Position numbers and translations under genes: made by a program. Positions 55,103 to 63,509 of a DNA stretch of 64,000 nucleotides are shown piece after piece (the first letter of the stretch is position 1; every line of letters starts with the position of its first letter). The notes under the pieces are model-generated. The model was given only the letters and a program-made list of their open reading frames with translations. It did not search any database and had not been told where the DNA came from. This stretch comes from Aldehydirespirator sp965261105. Its GTDB lineage: Bacteria > Actinomycetota > Acidimicrobiia > Acidimicrobiales > Aldehydirespiratoraceae. Location of the stretch: positions 310,001 to 374,000 of the forward strand of contig CBDHCM010000006.1 in assembly GCA_965261105.1 (NCBI GenBank), given 5' to 3'.

Positions 55103-56875
55103 TCACAGGTCCAGCACGAGCCGGTCGGACTTGGCCCGGGAGACGCAGGTCATTATCCGGTCGCCGGCCCGGTGGTCGGCGTCGTTGAGGTAAACGTCCT
55201 GGTGGTCGGGCTCGCCGTCGAGCACGGTGGCGACGCAGGTGCCGCACGCCCCTTGCTCGCACGACGACGGCACGATCACCCCGTGCTCCCGCAGCACCTC
55301 GAGGATCGTCGTCCCCGAGGGAACGGTCACGGTCAGCGCCGAGCGGGCCAGCGCCACCTCGAACGTCGAGGAGTCGTCGATCTCGGTGGTGTTCTTGAAG
55401 TACTCGAAATGGACGGCGTCCTCGGGCCAGCCGGCCGTCGAGGCCTCCCGTCGGGCAGCCTCCAGCATCGGGCCGGGACCGCACACGTACAGGTGGGCGA
55501 AGGTCTCGGGCTCGGCCACCAGGCGCCGGACCTCACCGACCGTCTCATCGGGCGACAGGTCCAGATGGCGCACCACCGACCCGCCCAGCCCGTCGACCAC
55601 GTCGGCGAAGGCGATGTGCTCGGAGGACTGGGCGAAGCAGTGCAGCTCGAAGGCGAGATGCATTCGGTCGAGCGCCTGGGCCATGGCCAGCAGCGGAGTC
55701 ATGCCGATGCCGCCGGCCAGCAGGATCGTCCGGATGGCGTCGCGGCGCAGCGGGAAGTTGTTGCGGGGCTCGGAGACGGCCAGCACGTCGCCCTCGCGCA
55801 CGGTCTCGTGCAGGCAACTCGACCCGCCGGTCGACTCGGGCTCGAGCTTGACGCCGATGCGGTAGTACCTGGACTCGCCGGGGCCGTTGGTGATCGAGTA
55901 CTGGCGCACCAGCCCGTTGGGCAGATGCACGTCGATGTGCGCTCCCGGCTGGAACGTCGGCAGCACCCCCTCGATCGGAGCGAGCTCGAAAGCGGCGACG
56001 CCAACCGACGTCTCCCACTTGCGGCGCACCTCCACTCGCAGCGCGGGCTGGCGGCCGACCGGCGCGGCCGGCACCTCCGCCAGATGCAGCCGAACCTGCT
56101 GCAGGACCGGCACCATCGGCTCGGGCGCGGGCAGCAGGGCAGCCTCGGCCTCGATCGCCGCCACCAGCGCATTCATCTCCGTCGCGTGATGCCGCAGCAC
56201 GGCCATCTGCTCGCCGGCCGGCGGCGTCTCGGTCAGCACGCCCCGGATCACACAGCGGCCCGAGTCGACCGGCTGCACGAAGAACACCGCGCACGACCGC
56301 GATCTGTCGGCACGGGCGGTCAGCGCCACCGAGTAGTCGCCGGCCCAGTCGGCCGACATCTCTGCCGACCCCGCATCGAGCTGCCCGGAGGGTCCGAAGC
56401 GGTGGGCCTGCAGGTGCTGGATGGTCAACTCCACCGGGGCGTCGACCGGCAGATTGCGCAGCCCGAACGGCGTGCCCGCTTCTAGGACGTCGATCGTGGG
56501 CGGCTCGCCCACCGGATCCTCGCCCGACCAGATCAACCCGTAGCGCTCCACCGAGGGGAAGGTGCGGTTGCAGATAGTGCGGGCCGGCGCGTCGGCCGGA
56601 TGGGCCGGGATGTAGGTGCATCCGGCGGACCGGTTGGCGTAGCGCCAGCCGTGGTACTGGCAGCGGAGCTCGGTGCCGTCGTTGGATCCGATGGAGAGAC
56701 GCACCCCGCGGTGCAGGCAGCGGTTCTCCCAGACGTTCACGAAGTCGTCGTCGGCCCGCCACACGGCGAGCTCCCGGCCCAGCAACTGGCCGTGGTACAC
56801 GTGGCGGTAGGGCACGTCGTGCTCCGACGCCACCGGATGCCACAGCGTGAACGGGTCCGAGGCCGCCATGGTCAC
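55103..56875 (-). CDS. Rieske domain fused to phthalate dioxygenase-type reductase (NdmD-like)
   Basis: 590 residues. N-terminal Rieske domain (residues 10-110): RCLHRGVRLSIG and CQYHGWRYAN give CxH and CxxH. About residues 270-590 form an FMN/NAD(P)H reductase (RQYSITNGPGESRYYRIGV, GGIGMTPLLAMAQAL, CGPGPMLEAAR) with a C-terminal plant-type [2Fe-2S] ferredoxin (CEQGACGTCVATVLDGEPDHQD, four Cys). The middle (110-270) resembles a short oxygenase remnant. Same order as NdmD, whose extra Rieske serves the Rieske-less NdmC. GTG 56875 is coupled to a micro-ORF; ATG 56869 is an alternative. Confidence 0.88.
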   Translation of the reverse strand: MTMAASDPFTLWHPVASEHDVPYRHVYHGQLLGRELAVWRADDDFVNVWENRCLHRGVRLSIGSNDGTELRCQYHGWRYANRSAGCTYIPAHPADAPARTICNRTFPSVERYGLIWSGEDPVGEPPTIDVLEAGTPFGLRNLPVDAPVELTIQHLQAHRFGPSGQLDAGSAEMSADWAGDYSVALTARADRSRSCAVFFVQPVDSGRCVIRGVLTETPPAGEQMAVLRHHATEMNALVAAIEAEAALLPAPEPMVPVLQQVRLHLAEVPAAPVGRQPALRVEVRRKWETSVGVAAFELAPIEGVLPTFQPGAHIDVHLPNGLVRQYSITNGPGESRYYRIGVKLEPESTGGSSCLHETVREGDVLAVSEPRNNFPLRRDAIRTILLAGGIGMTPLLAMAQALDRMHLAFELHCFAQSSEHIAFADVVDGLGGSVVRHLDLSPDETVGEVRRLVAEPETFAHLYVCGPGPMLEAARREASTAGWPEDAVHFEYFKNTTEIDDSSTFEVALARSALTVTVPSGTTILEVLREHGVIVPSSCEQGACGTCVATVLDGEPDHQDVYLNDADHRAGDRIMTCVSRAKSDRLVLDL

Positions 56876-56979
56876 ACTCCTTTCGGCCCGGGGCCGCGTC
56901 CCATCGCCAACGAACCCCAGCCGCTGGTGCTCATGCTTGCCGGGTCCTCGCTTGCCGGGTCCTCGCCTGCCTGACTCAT
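56872..56979 (-). other. Coupled 35-codon micro-ORF between GcvT-like and reductase genes
   Basis: ATG 56979 overlaps the GcvT-like stop (ATGA) and the TGA overlaps the reductase GTG 56875 (GTGA). It contains a 15-bp doublet encoding EDPAS twice and ends KGV, similar to the GcvT end RQV. GAAAGGAGTG near its end can serve as the reductase ribosome site. Confidence 0.6.
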
Positions 56980-58220
56980 ACCTGCCTGCCCAGGTCGATG
57001 AACGGATACTCGCAGACTCTGGCCGCGGCCAGCCCCAATTCCTGCCCCCAGTAGTCGGCCCACACCACGGTCAGCTCGGTTCCTGCCTCGGCCAGCGCGG
57101 TCGGCACCAGCCCGAAGCCGATCAGCTGCGACATCGAGGGGCTCCAGGTGACGCTGCTGGCCCGACCCACCACATCCTCGCCGGCGCACAGCCGGAGGTG
57201 GTCCCATCTGACCCGGGGCGAGACGTCCGGAGCCCGGCCGGCGTCCATGGAGAGCTTGACGATGCCCTCTACGTCGAACGTCAGGCCGACCACTCGCCGG
57301 GCCGGGCCGCGGCGGTGCTCAGCCGCGAGGGCCTCGCGCCCGACGAAGTCCGCGGCCTTGTCCAGCTTCACGCAATGCCCCAGGCCCAGCTCGTAGGGGG
57401 TCACGAAGTCCGTCGGGTTGGGGGCGGTGTCGGCGCTGGGCGCGTCCGGCCCGGCGCTGGTGTAGTCGGCCGAGATCAGGATCAGCCCGGCCTCGACGCG
57501 AGCGATGTCGATGGCGTACTCACCCGCGGGCTGGATGCCGAAGGGCTCTCCGGCACGGGCCACGGCCTCCCAGACCCGCTCGCCGCCGGGCCGCTGCACC
57601 CACAGCTCAAAGCCCAGCTCGCCGGTGAAGCCCTGCCGGGCCACCTTCACCGGTGCGCCGTCGATCACGGCGGGCCGGAACCGCGAGAACCTCAGGTCGG
57701 CCCAGCTCTCGCCGGTGACCGACTCCAGCACGTCACGCGACCGGGGGCCCTGGATGGCGAGGATCCCGTGATCGTCGGTCACGTCTTCGATCTCGACTTC
57801 GAAGCCGTCGACGTGGTCGCGGAAGAACATCTCGCACCGGTCGCCGGAGAACACGAAGCGCTCCGGCTCAAAGCAGAACACGATGCCGTCCACCACGACC
57901 GTGCCGGCGTCGGTGCACCAAGGCGTGTACCACGCGCAGCCGACCTCCATCCTGGATGCGTCCCGGGTGATCAGGTGGTCGACGCAGGCCCGGGCGTCGC
58001 AGCCCCGGACCTCGATCTTGGGGATGGGCGACATCTCGTTCATGGACACCGCCGACCGGATCGCCCGCAGCTCCTCGAACGGGTCGGTGTAGACGTCGGG
58101 CACCACGTAGCCGCCCCAGCCGTACCACCACGGCGAGGCGTTCCTCGCAGCCGTGCTGCTGTGGAACGGCGTCCCCCGGAAGGCGTCTGCTGATCTCCTA
58201 TCGCATTCGAGTTCTGTCAT
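56976..58220 (-). CDS. GcvT/aminomethyltransferase-family protein (THF-dependent methyl or C1 transfer)
   Basis: 414 residues. Folate-binding fold: MNEMSPIPKIEVRGCDA, ILAIQGPRSRDVLESVTG, ARQGFTGELGFELWV and ARVEAGLILISADY, followed by a C-terminal barrel domain with VVGLTFDVEG. Relatives include the glycine cleavage T-protein, DMSP demethylase DmdA and syringate/vanillate demethylases. Placed with N-demethylase-type oxygenases it could take a methyl group onto tetrahydrofolate or capture formaldehyde. Divergent from the importer across operator 58275. Confidence 0.85.
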   Translation of the reverse strand: MTELECDRRSADAFRGTPFHSSTAARNASPWWYGWGGYVVPDVYTDPFEELRAIRSAVSMNEMSPIPKIEVRGCDARACVDHLITRDASRMEVGCAWYTPWCTDAGTVVVDGIVFCFEPERFVFSGDRCEMFFRDHVDGFEVEIEDVTDDHGILAIQGPRSRDVLESVTGESWADLRFSRFRPAVIDGAPVKVARQGFTGELGFELWVQRPGGERVWEAVARAGEPFGIQPAGEYAIDIARVEAGLILISADYTSAGPDAPSADTAPNPTDFVTPYELGLGHCVKLDKAADFVGREALAAEHRRGPARRVVGLTFDVEGIVKLSMDAGRAPDVSPRVRWDHLRLCAGEDVVGRASSVTWSPSMSQLIGFGLVPTALAEAGTELTVVWADYWGQELGLAAARVCEYPFIDLGRQV

Positions 58221-58274
58221 CGGCTCGCTGGCCGGTCCCGCCTCGGCAGGCGGTTTGAAACCGGCTGCCGAGGA

Positions 58275-58293
58275 TGATAAGAAGCAGTTATCA
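58275..58293. promoter_or_regulatory. Second TGATAA-N7-TTATCA palindrome (divergent promoter)
   Basis: Arms and spacing identical to 52169-52187; located between the GcvT-like gene (minus) and the importer binding-protein gene (plus), 32 bp before the latter start. Could repress both directions. Spacer bases differ, as expected for a true operator. Confidence 0.75.
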
Positions 58294-58324
58294 CCTTGTC
58301 AACGCACCTGGGGAGGGAGCAACT

Positions 58325-59584
58325 ATGAGACGGGCCAGATGGTTCTTGGTCGTGCTAGCCGTGTTCGGGATGGTCGCGGCGGCGTGCGGAGGCGACGACG
58401 ACTCGCCCACCCCGGCGCAGCCCGAGCCGACCCAACCCGCCGAGCAGCCGGACTCCGAGCCGGCCGACGACGGGGCTATGGACGACTCCGAGATGGCCGA
58501 CGACGGGGCCATGGACGATTCTGAGCCGGCCGACGACGGGACTATGGACGACTCTGAGATGGCCGATGACGCCGCGGCGTCGGATGGAAGCGGCTTCTCG
58601 GTGGCCTTCGTCTTCGACCTCTTCGTCGAGGACGGCGGGTGGAACAGCACCCACTATCGGGGAGTCCAACAGGTGCAGGAGGCCTTCCCGGGCCTCGACG
58701 TGCAGATCGTGGAGGAAGTGTCTCCCGGTCCCAGCGCCACCAACGCCTTCGAGGACCTCGCCGAAGCGGGCGTGGACATGATCATCGGCACGGGCTACTA
58801 CCAGCCCGACGCAGAGCCGGTCGCGGCCGAGTATCCCGACTCGATCTTCCTCACCTGGGCCGGCTGGACGATGACCGACAACATGGGCCACTTCGACGCG
58901 GCCACCGAGGACGGCCGCTATCTCGACGGGCTGATAGCGGGCAGCATCACCGAGGCCGGCGTCATCGGCTACCCGGCGGGCTTTCCCCTCGAGGAGGTCA
59001 ACCGGGCGCTCAACGCCTTCACCATCGGCGTGCGCGAGGTCAACCCCGAGGCGGTCGTGCAGGTCGTGTACATCAACAGCTGGTACGACCCGCCCGTCGA
59101 GCAGCAGGCCGCCGAGGCGCTGGCCAACGCCGGCGCGGACGTGCTGGCCCACGAACTGAACTCCCCGGCGGTGGCGTCGGTGGCCGAGAGCCGGGGCCTC
59201 AACATCATCGGCTACACCTCGGACCGTTCCGATGAGGCTCCCAATGCCTGGCTGTCATCGTTCTCGTTCGAGTGGGGCCCCTACTACATCGACCAGATCC
59301 AATCGATGATCGACGGCAACTGGGAGCCCGCGCTCACCTACGGCGGCCTCGCCGACGGCTTGATCGGCAACGGCCCCTACGGACCGGATGTCACCGACGA
59401 GATCCTCGCTCTTGTCGATGATCGCCGCCAGCAGATCATCGACGGCACCTTCGACTACTTCGCCGGCCCGCTGGTCGACAACGAAGGCAACGTCCAGGTG
59501 CCCGAGGGCGGGACGATTCCCTGGGAGGAGCGCACGCTCTGCTGTCTGTGGCTCCTCGAGGGGATCGAGGGCTCCGTCAGCTGA
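58325..59584 (+). CDS. BMP family ABC substrate-binding lipoprotein
   Basis: 419 residues from ATG 58325 (GGGAGGGAGC site). Signal MRRARWFLVVLAVFGMVAAAC with lipobox; an acidic linker of about four ADDGAMDDSE-like units; then a BMP/PnrA fold (FVEDGGWNSTHYRGVQQV, GTGYYQPD, WAGWTMTDNMGHFDAATEDG, GGLADGLIGNGPYG). BMP proteins characterised so far bind purine nucleosides, autoinducers or similar small molecules, so a purine-like ligand is a fair inference for this cluster. Confidence 0.88.
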   Translation: MRRARWFLVVLAVFGMVAAACGGDDDSPTPAQPEPTQPAEQPDSEPADDGAMDDSEMADDGAMDDSEPADDGTMDDSEMADDAAASDGSGFSVAFVFDLFVEDGGWNSTHYRGVQQVQEAFPGLDVQIVEEVSPGPSATNAFEDLAEAGVDMIIGTGYYQPDAEPVAAEYPDSIFLTWAGWTMTDNMGHFDAATEDGRYLDGLIAGSITEAGVIGYPAGFPLEEVNRALNAFTIGVREVNPEAVVQVVYINSWYDPPVEQQAAEALANAGADVLAHELNSPAVASVAESRGLNIIGYTSDRSDEAPNAWLSSFSFEWGPYYIDQIQSMIDGNWEPALTYGGLADGLIGNGPYGPDVTDEILALVDDRRQQIIDGTFDYFAGPLVDNEGNVQVPEGGTIPWEERTLCCLWLLEGIEGSVS

Positions 59585-59635
59585 TCGCAGCGCCGGCCGG
59601 CCTTGACGGGTCGGCCGGCGAGCCTGCGGGGATCA

Positions 59636-59780
59636 AGAGGCCGAGCGGGTGGGCGATGAGTTCACGATGAGTTTGCAGGGCGTTGAGCGAGGCCGCGGCC
59701 CGAGCGGCCCGTGAGCGCAGCGAACAAGAGCGGGAAACAGGGCGCTTCATCGCGAGGACAGTCACCTACCCGCGCTACTT
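59636..59780 (+). repeat. Dispersed intergenic repeat, copy 7 (longest)
   Basis: From GAGGCCGAGCGGGTGGGCGA through GAGCGAGGCCGCGGCCCGAG, the GTGAGCGCAGCGAACAAGAG core, to CAGTCACCTACCCGCG. The GTG in the core opens the frame of the ABC ATPase, so a repeat copy may have been recruited as its start. Confidence 0.85.
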
Positions 59781-61330
59781 CTGAAGTCAGAGCCTTGGCT
59801 GCCGTCGGCGAGACGATCCTCAAGGTCAGCGACCTCAACAAGTCATTCTACGGGGTCGCCGCCAATGATCGGGTGAACTTCGATCTGCGTGCCGGCGAGG
59901 TCCACGGGCTGCTGGGCGAGAACGGGGCCGGCAAGTCGACGCTCTGCTCGGTTCTCGCCGGCCTGTACCGTCCCGACTCGGGCGCGGTGAGCATCGACGG
60001 GCAGCGGGTGAGCCTGCGCTCGCCCCACGAGGCGGCCGAGCACGGGATCGGCATGGTGTACCAGCACTTCCGCCTGGTGCCGAGCCTCACTGTGGCCGAG
60101 AACCTCGTGCTCGGGCTCAAGGACCAGGGCGTGCGCCTGTCGTTGCCGGCGGTGCAGAGCCGCGTGGCGGGCCTCGCCGACGAGTACGGCCTCAGTGTGA
60201 ATCCGAGCTCCTACATATGGCAGCTGTCGGTGGGGGAGCAGCAGCGGGTCGAGATCTTGAAACGGCTGTACCGGGGCGCCCGGATTCTGATCCTCGACGA
60301 ACCGACGGCCGTATTGGCCCCGCAGGAGTGCGACAAGCTCTTCGAGGTCATCCGCCACATGGCCGATCAGGACCACTCGGTGGTGCTGGTCTCGCACAAG
60401 ATGGAGGAGATACTGGGCCACACCGACCGGGTGACGGTGCTTCGACACGGCCGCAACGCCGGCACGGTGTCCACCGCCGAGACGACCGCCGCCCAGCTCG
60501 CCACGATGATGATCGGAGCCGAGCATCTGCCCGAGGCCGGCGGGCATGAGCCGCGACGCTTCGACGAGGCCCCCGCGGTGTTGACCGTCCAGAATCTGGA
60601 GGTCACCGGGGACCGGGGCGTGCCCGCCGTCGACGGCGCGAGCCTCGAGGTCCGCCGCGGTCAGATCGTGGGCGTGGTCGGCGTGGCCGGCAATGGCCAG
60701 CGCGAGATGCAGGAGGCCATCGCCGGCCTGCGGGCCGCCAGGGGCGGCTCTGTGCATCTGGGCGGGCGCGACATCACGCCGGCGAGCCCGAGGGAGCGCT
60801 CCCGTGCCGGTCTGGCGTACGTGCCCGAGGACCGGCTCGGCACGGGACTGGCCAGCGGCCTGACTCTGGAGGAGAACCTCGTTCTCAAGAGCTACCGGGA
60901 GGCGCCGCACAGCCGCTGGGGGGTGATGTCGCCCCGAGCGGTCGCGTCCACCGCGAAGACCCTTGTGGACCGCTTCGACGTGCGGGGGGCCCGCTCACAG
61001 ATGGCGGTGAGCCTCATGTCGGGCGGGAACCTGCAGAAGGCGATCCTCGCCCGCGAGCTCACCCGATCCCACGAGGTGCTGCTGGCGGCGTCGCCCACCA
61101 GGGGCCTCGATCTGGCCGCCACCGCCGCTGTCCGCGGCCACATCCGCGCCGAGACCGAGGCTGGCCGGGGGGTCCTGCTGTTCTCGGAGGACCTGGGCGA
61201 GATCACCGAGCTGTCGGATGTGATCGTGGTGATGTCGCGGGGCCGCATCGTGGGCTCGTACACGCCCGACACCCTCGACATCGAAGAACTCGGGCTGTTG
61301 ATGACCGGCGCCAAGGATCACGCCGGATGA
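59711..61330 (+). CDS. ABC importer ATPase with two nucleotide-binding domains (BMP/nucleoside type)
   Basis: 539 residues from GTG 59711, inside a dispersed repeat; TTG 59795 would remove 28 repeat-derived residues and fits homology better (ETILKVSDLNKSFYG). Domain 1: Walker A GENGAGKST, signature LSVGEQQRVE, Walker B ILILDEPTA. Domain 2: degenerate P-loop GVAGNGQRE, signature MSGGNLQK, ASPTRGLD, as in NupO/RbsA-type proteins. Energises uptake with permeases 61327 and 62432. Confidence 0.9.
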   Translation: MSAANKSGKQGASSRGQSPTRATSEVRALAAVGETILKVSDLNKSFYGVAANDRVNFDLRAGEVHGLLGENGAGKSTLCSVLAGLYRPDSGAVSIDGQRVSLRSPHEAAEHGIGMVYQHFRLVPSLTVAENLVLGLKDQGVRLSLPAVQSRVAGLADEYGLSVNPSSYIWQLSVGEQQRVEILKRLYRGARILILDEPTAVLAPQECDKLFEVIRHMADQDHSVVLVSHKMEEILGHTDRVTVLRHGRNAGTVSTAETTAAQLATMMIGAEHLPEAGGHEPRRFDEAPAVLTVQNLEVTGDRGVPAVDGASLEVRRGQIVGVVGVAGNGQREMQEAIAGLRAARGGSVHLGGRDITPASPRERSRAGLAYVPEDRLGTGLASGLTLEENLVLKSYREAPHSRWGVMSPRAVASTAKTLVDRFDVRGARSQMAVSLMSGGNLQKAILARELTRSHEVLLAASPTRGLDLAATAAVRGHIRAETEAGRGVLLFSEDLGEITELSDVIVVMSRGRIVGSYTPDTLDIEELGLLMTGAKDHAG

Positions 61331-62439
61331 GTCTCCGAGTAGGGGTGGAGCCCCGCGCCCGGCCGGCGCTGGCGTTGAGGGTCGGCGTTCCCCTCGCGTC
61401 CCTGGCCGCGGCCGGGCTGGTCGGCGCGGTCGTCGTCGTCATCTCGGGCGCCGGCCCTGTCGACGCCTACCGGACCATGCTGGACTCCAGCCTGAACGGC
61501 TGGCGACCACTGACCCGCACTCTGGTGCTGGCCACGCCGCTGATCCTCACGGGCCTCGCCGCCGCGGTGGCCTTCCGCATGAAGATCTGGAACATCGGCG
61601 CCGAGGGCCAGCTCCACATGGGGGCGATCGCGGCCGCGGGTCTGGCCGTGGCCCTTCCGTCCGGCACGCCGAAGCTGCTGGTGCTGCTGGTGATCATGGT
61701 GGCCGGCGCGGTGGCCGGTGCGCTGTGGGCTGGGATCGCCGCCCTCCCGAAGGCGTACTTCAACACCAACGAGGTGGTCACCACGCTGATGCTGAACTTC
61801 GTGGCCCTGTACTTCATGAACTACCTGATCTTCGGCTCGGTCAGCTTCTGGCGCGACTCTGGGGCCGCCTTTCCTCAGGGCAAGATCGTCCCCGACGCTG
61901 CGCAGCTCCCGATCATCTCCCACCGGCTGCACTACGGGCTGCTGATCGCGCTGGCCGCCGCGCTTGTGCTGTGGTGGAGCCTGCGCGGCACCACCTGGGG
62001 GTTCGAGTTGCGCACCATCGGCGACTCCCCGTCGGCGTCCCGCTACGCGGGGATGAGCGTCAGCACCAAGATCCTGTCGGTTCTGGCCCTGTCGGGCGCG
62101 CTCGCCGGCCTGGCCGGAGCCATCGAGGTCAGCGGCGTGCTCAAGACCCTCGATCCTCGTGCCCTGGCCACCGAGTTGGGCTTCACGGGCATCGTGGTGG
62201 CCGCCGTGGCCCGGCTCAACCCGCTCGGCGTCGTTCCCGTGGCCATCCTGCTGGGCGCGGTGGCCACCTCCGGCACCAACCTGCAGACGATCGGCATAGA
62301 GGCTGAGATCGTGTTCCTGCTCCAGGGCCTGATCTTCCTGTTCGTGGCCTCGGGCGAGTTCTTCCTGGCCAACCGCCTCGTCGTCTCGGTCCGGCCGTCG
62401 TCGCCGCTGGTTGCGGGAGGAGGCCCAGCCGATGAATGA
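61327..62439 (+). CDS. ABC importer permease (nucleoside/BMP-type)
   Basis: 370 residues; ATG 61327 overlaps the ATPase stop (ATGA). MKIWNIGAEGQLHMGAIAAAG and FNTNEVVTTLMLNFVALYFMNYLI are hallmarks of NupP/YufP-type permeases; about ten helices. Partner of the next gene. Confidence 0.9.
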   Translation: MSLRVGVEPRARPALALRVGVPLASLAAAGLVGAVVVVISGAGPVDAYRTMLDSSLNGWRPLTRTLVLATPLILTGLAAAVAFRMKIWNIGAEGQLHMGAIAAAGLAVALPSGTPKLLVLLVIMVAGAVAGALWAGIAALPKAYFNTNEVVTTLMLNFVALYFMNYLIFGSVSFWRDSGAAFPQGKIVPDAAQLPIISHRLHYGLLIALAAALVLWWSLRGTTWGFELRTIGDSPSASRYAGMSVSTKILSVLALSGALAGLAGAIEVSGVLKTLDPRALATELGFTGIVVAAVARLNPLGVVPVAILLGAVATSGTNLQTIGIEAEIVFLLQGLIFLFVASGEFFLANRLVVSVRPSSPLVAGGGPADE

Positions 62440-63379
62440 CACCGTGCTGGTCTTGTCGATCGTCAGCGCCGTCGTCGCCGGCACTCCGATCCTGTTCGCG
62501 GCCCTCGGGGAGATCCTCACCGAGCGTTCCGGCGTGATGAACCTGGGCGTGGAGGGGATGATGCTGATCGGCGGCGTCACCGGCTTCTGGGCCGGAGTCC
62601 AGACCGGCAACCTCTGGATCGCGCTGCTGGCCGGCGGGCTGGCCGGGGCGGCGCTCAGCGGGGTCCACGCGCTGCTGGCCATCTCGCTGAGGGTGAACCA
62701 GATCGTGTCGGGCCTCGCCCTGGTGATCGTCGGAGGGGGACTGTCGGCCTTCTGGGGCAGCACAGGCGACGATCCGCTGATCCAGAGCTTCAACGGCGTC
62801 CGGGTCGATCCGGTCCTGCCCGCAGCCCTGCGGAACCTGCCCGCCGCGGGGCCCATCCTGTTCGGCCACGACCCGGTGGTGTACCTCTCGTGGCTGATCG
62901 TCGCGGCCGCCGGCTACTTCCTGTACCGCACCACCGGTGGCCTGTCGCTGCGGGCCGTGGGCGAGGACCCGGCCGCGGCCGACGCCGCCGGGTTGTCGGT
63001 GACGGCCATCCGCTACCGGTTCACGCTCATCGGCGGCTTCGGCGCCGGCGTCGGCGGCGCCTACCTGGCGCTGGTCGTGCTGGGAACGTGGCAGACGGGC
63101 ATGACCGCGGGGGCGGGGTGGATCGCGGTCGCGCTGGTGATCCTCGCCGGGTGGCGGCCGTGGTTCGCGCTGCTGGCCTCCTACGTGTTCGGCGCGCTGC
63201 GCACCCTCGGCTTCACGCTGCAGATCGCCGGCGTGGAGGTGCCCTCGGACTTCTTGAACATGATCCCCTTCGTGGCGACGTTCCTCGTGGTGGTCGTCGT
63301 GTCGGCCAACCCGGAGCGCGCCCGGAGGGTGGGCGCGCCGGCCAGCCTCGGCGAGCCCTACTCACGCGAGGTCCGGTGA
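62432..63379 (+). CDS. ABC importer permease (nucleoside/BMP-type), second subunit
   Basis: 315 residues from ATG 62432 with GGGAGGAGG upstream, overlapping the previous gene by 8 bases. AALGEILTERSGVMNLGVEGMMLIG and LRVNQIVSGLALVIVGGGLS are NupQ/YufQ signatures. Stop overlaps a 4-codon micro-ORF (MTAG) that leads to the regulator. Confidence 0.9.
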   Translation: MNDTVLVLSIVSAVVAGTPILFAALGEILTERSGVMNLGVEGMMLIGGVTGFWAGVQTGNLWIALLAGGLAGAALSGVHALLAISLRVNQIVSGLALVIVGGGLSAFWGSTGDDPLIQSFNGVRVDPVLPAALRNLPAAGPILFGHDPVVYLSWLIVAAAGYFLYRTTGGLSLRAVGEDPAAADAAGLSVTAIRYRFTLIGGFGAGVGGAYLALVVLGTWQTGMTAGAGWIAVALVILAGWRPWFALLASYVFGALRTLGFTLQIAGVEVPSDFLNMIPFVATFLVVVVVSANPERARRVGAPASLGEPYSREVR

Positions 63380-63509
63380 CCGCCGGATGACTGGGATGGC
63401 TCTAGGCCGCCGGTATCACCCCGTAGGTGACGCCGAGGTCGCTCAGCCGGCGCCGGTAGGTGATCGAGGCCCGGTCGGAGCGGACCGGCGTCTCCGCCCG
63501 CCGCCGTGA
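63376..63509 (+). other. Two coupled micro-ORFs between permease and regulator
   Basis: GTG 63376 overlaps the permease stop (GTGA) and opens MTAG, whose TGA overlaps ATG 63387 (ATGA); that 40-codon ORF ends at 63509 with TGA overlapping the regulator GTG 63506 (GTGA). The whole 126-bp gap is thus covered by a continuous stop-start chain. No tandem repeat is visible here. Confidence 0.5.
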
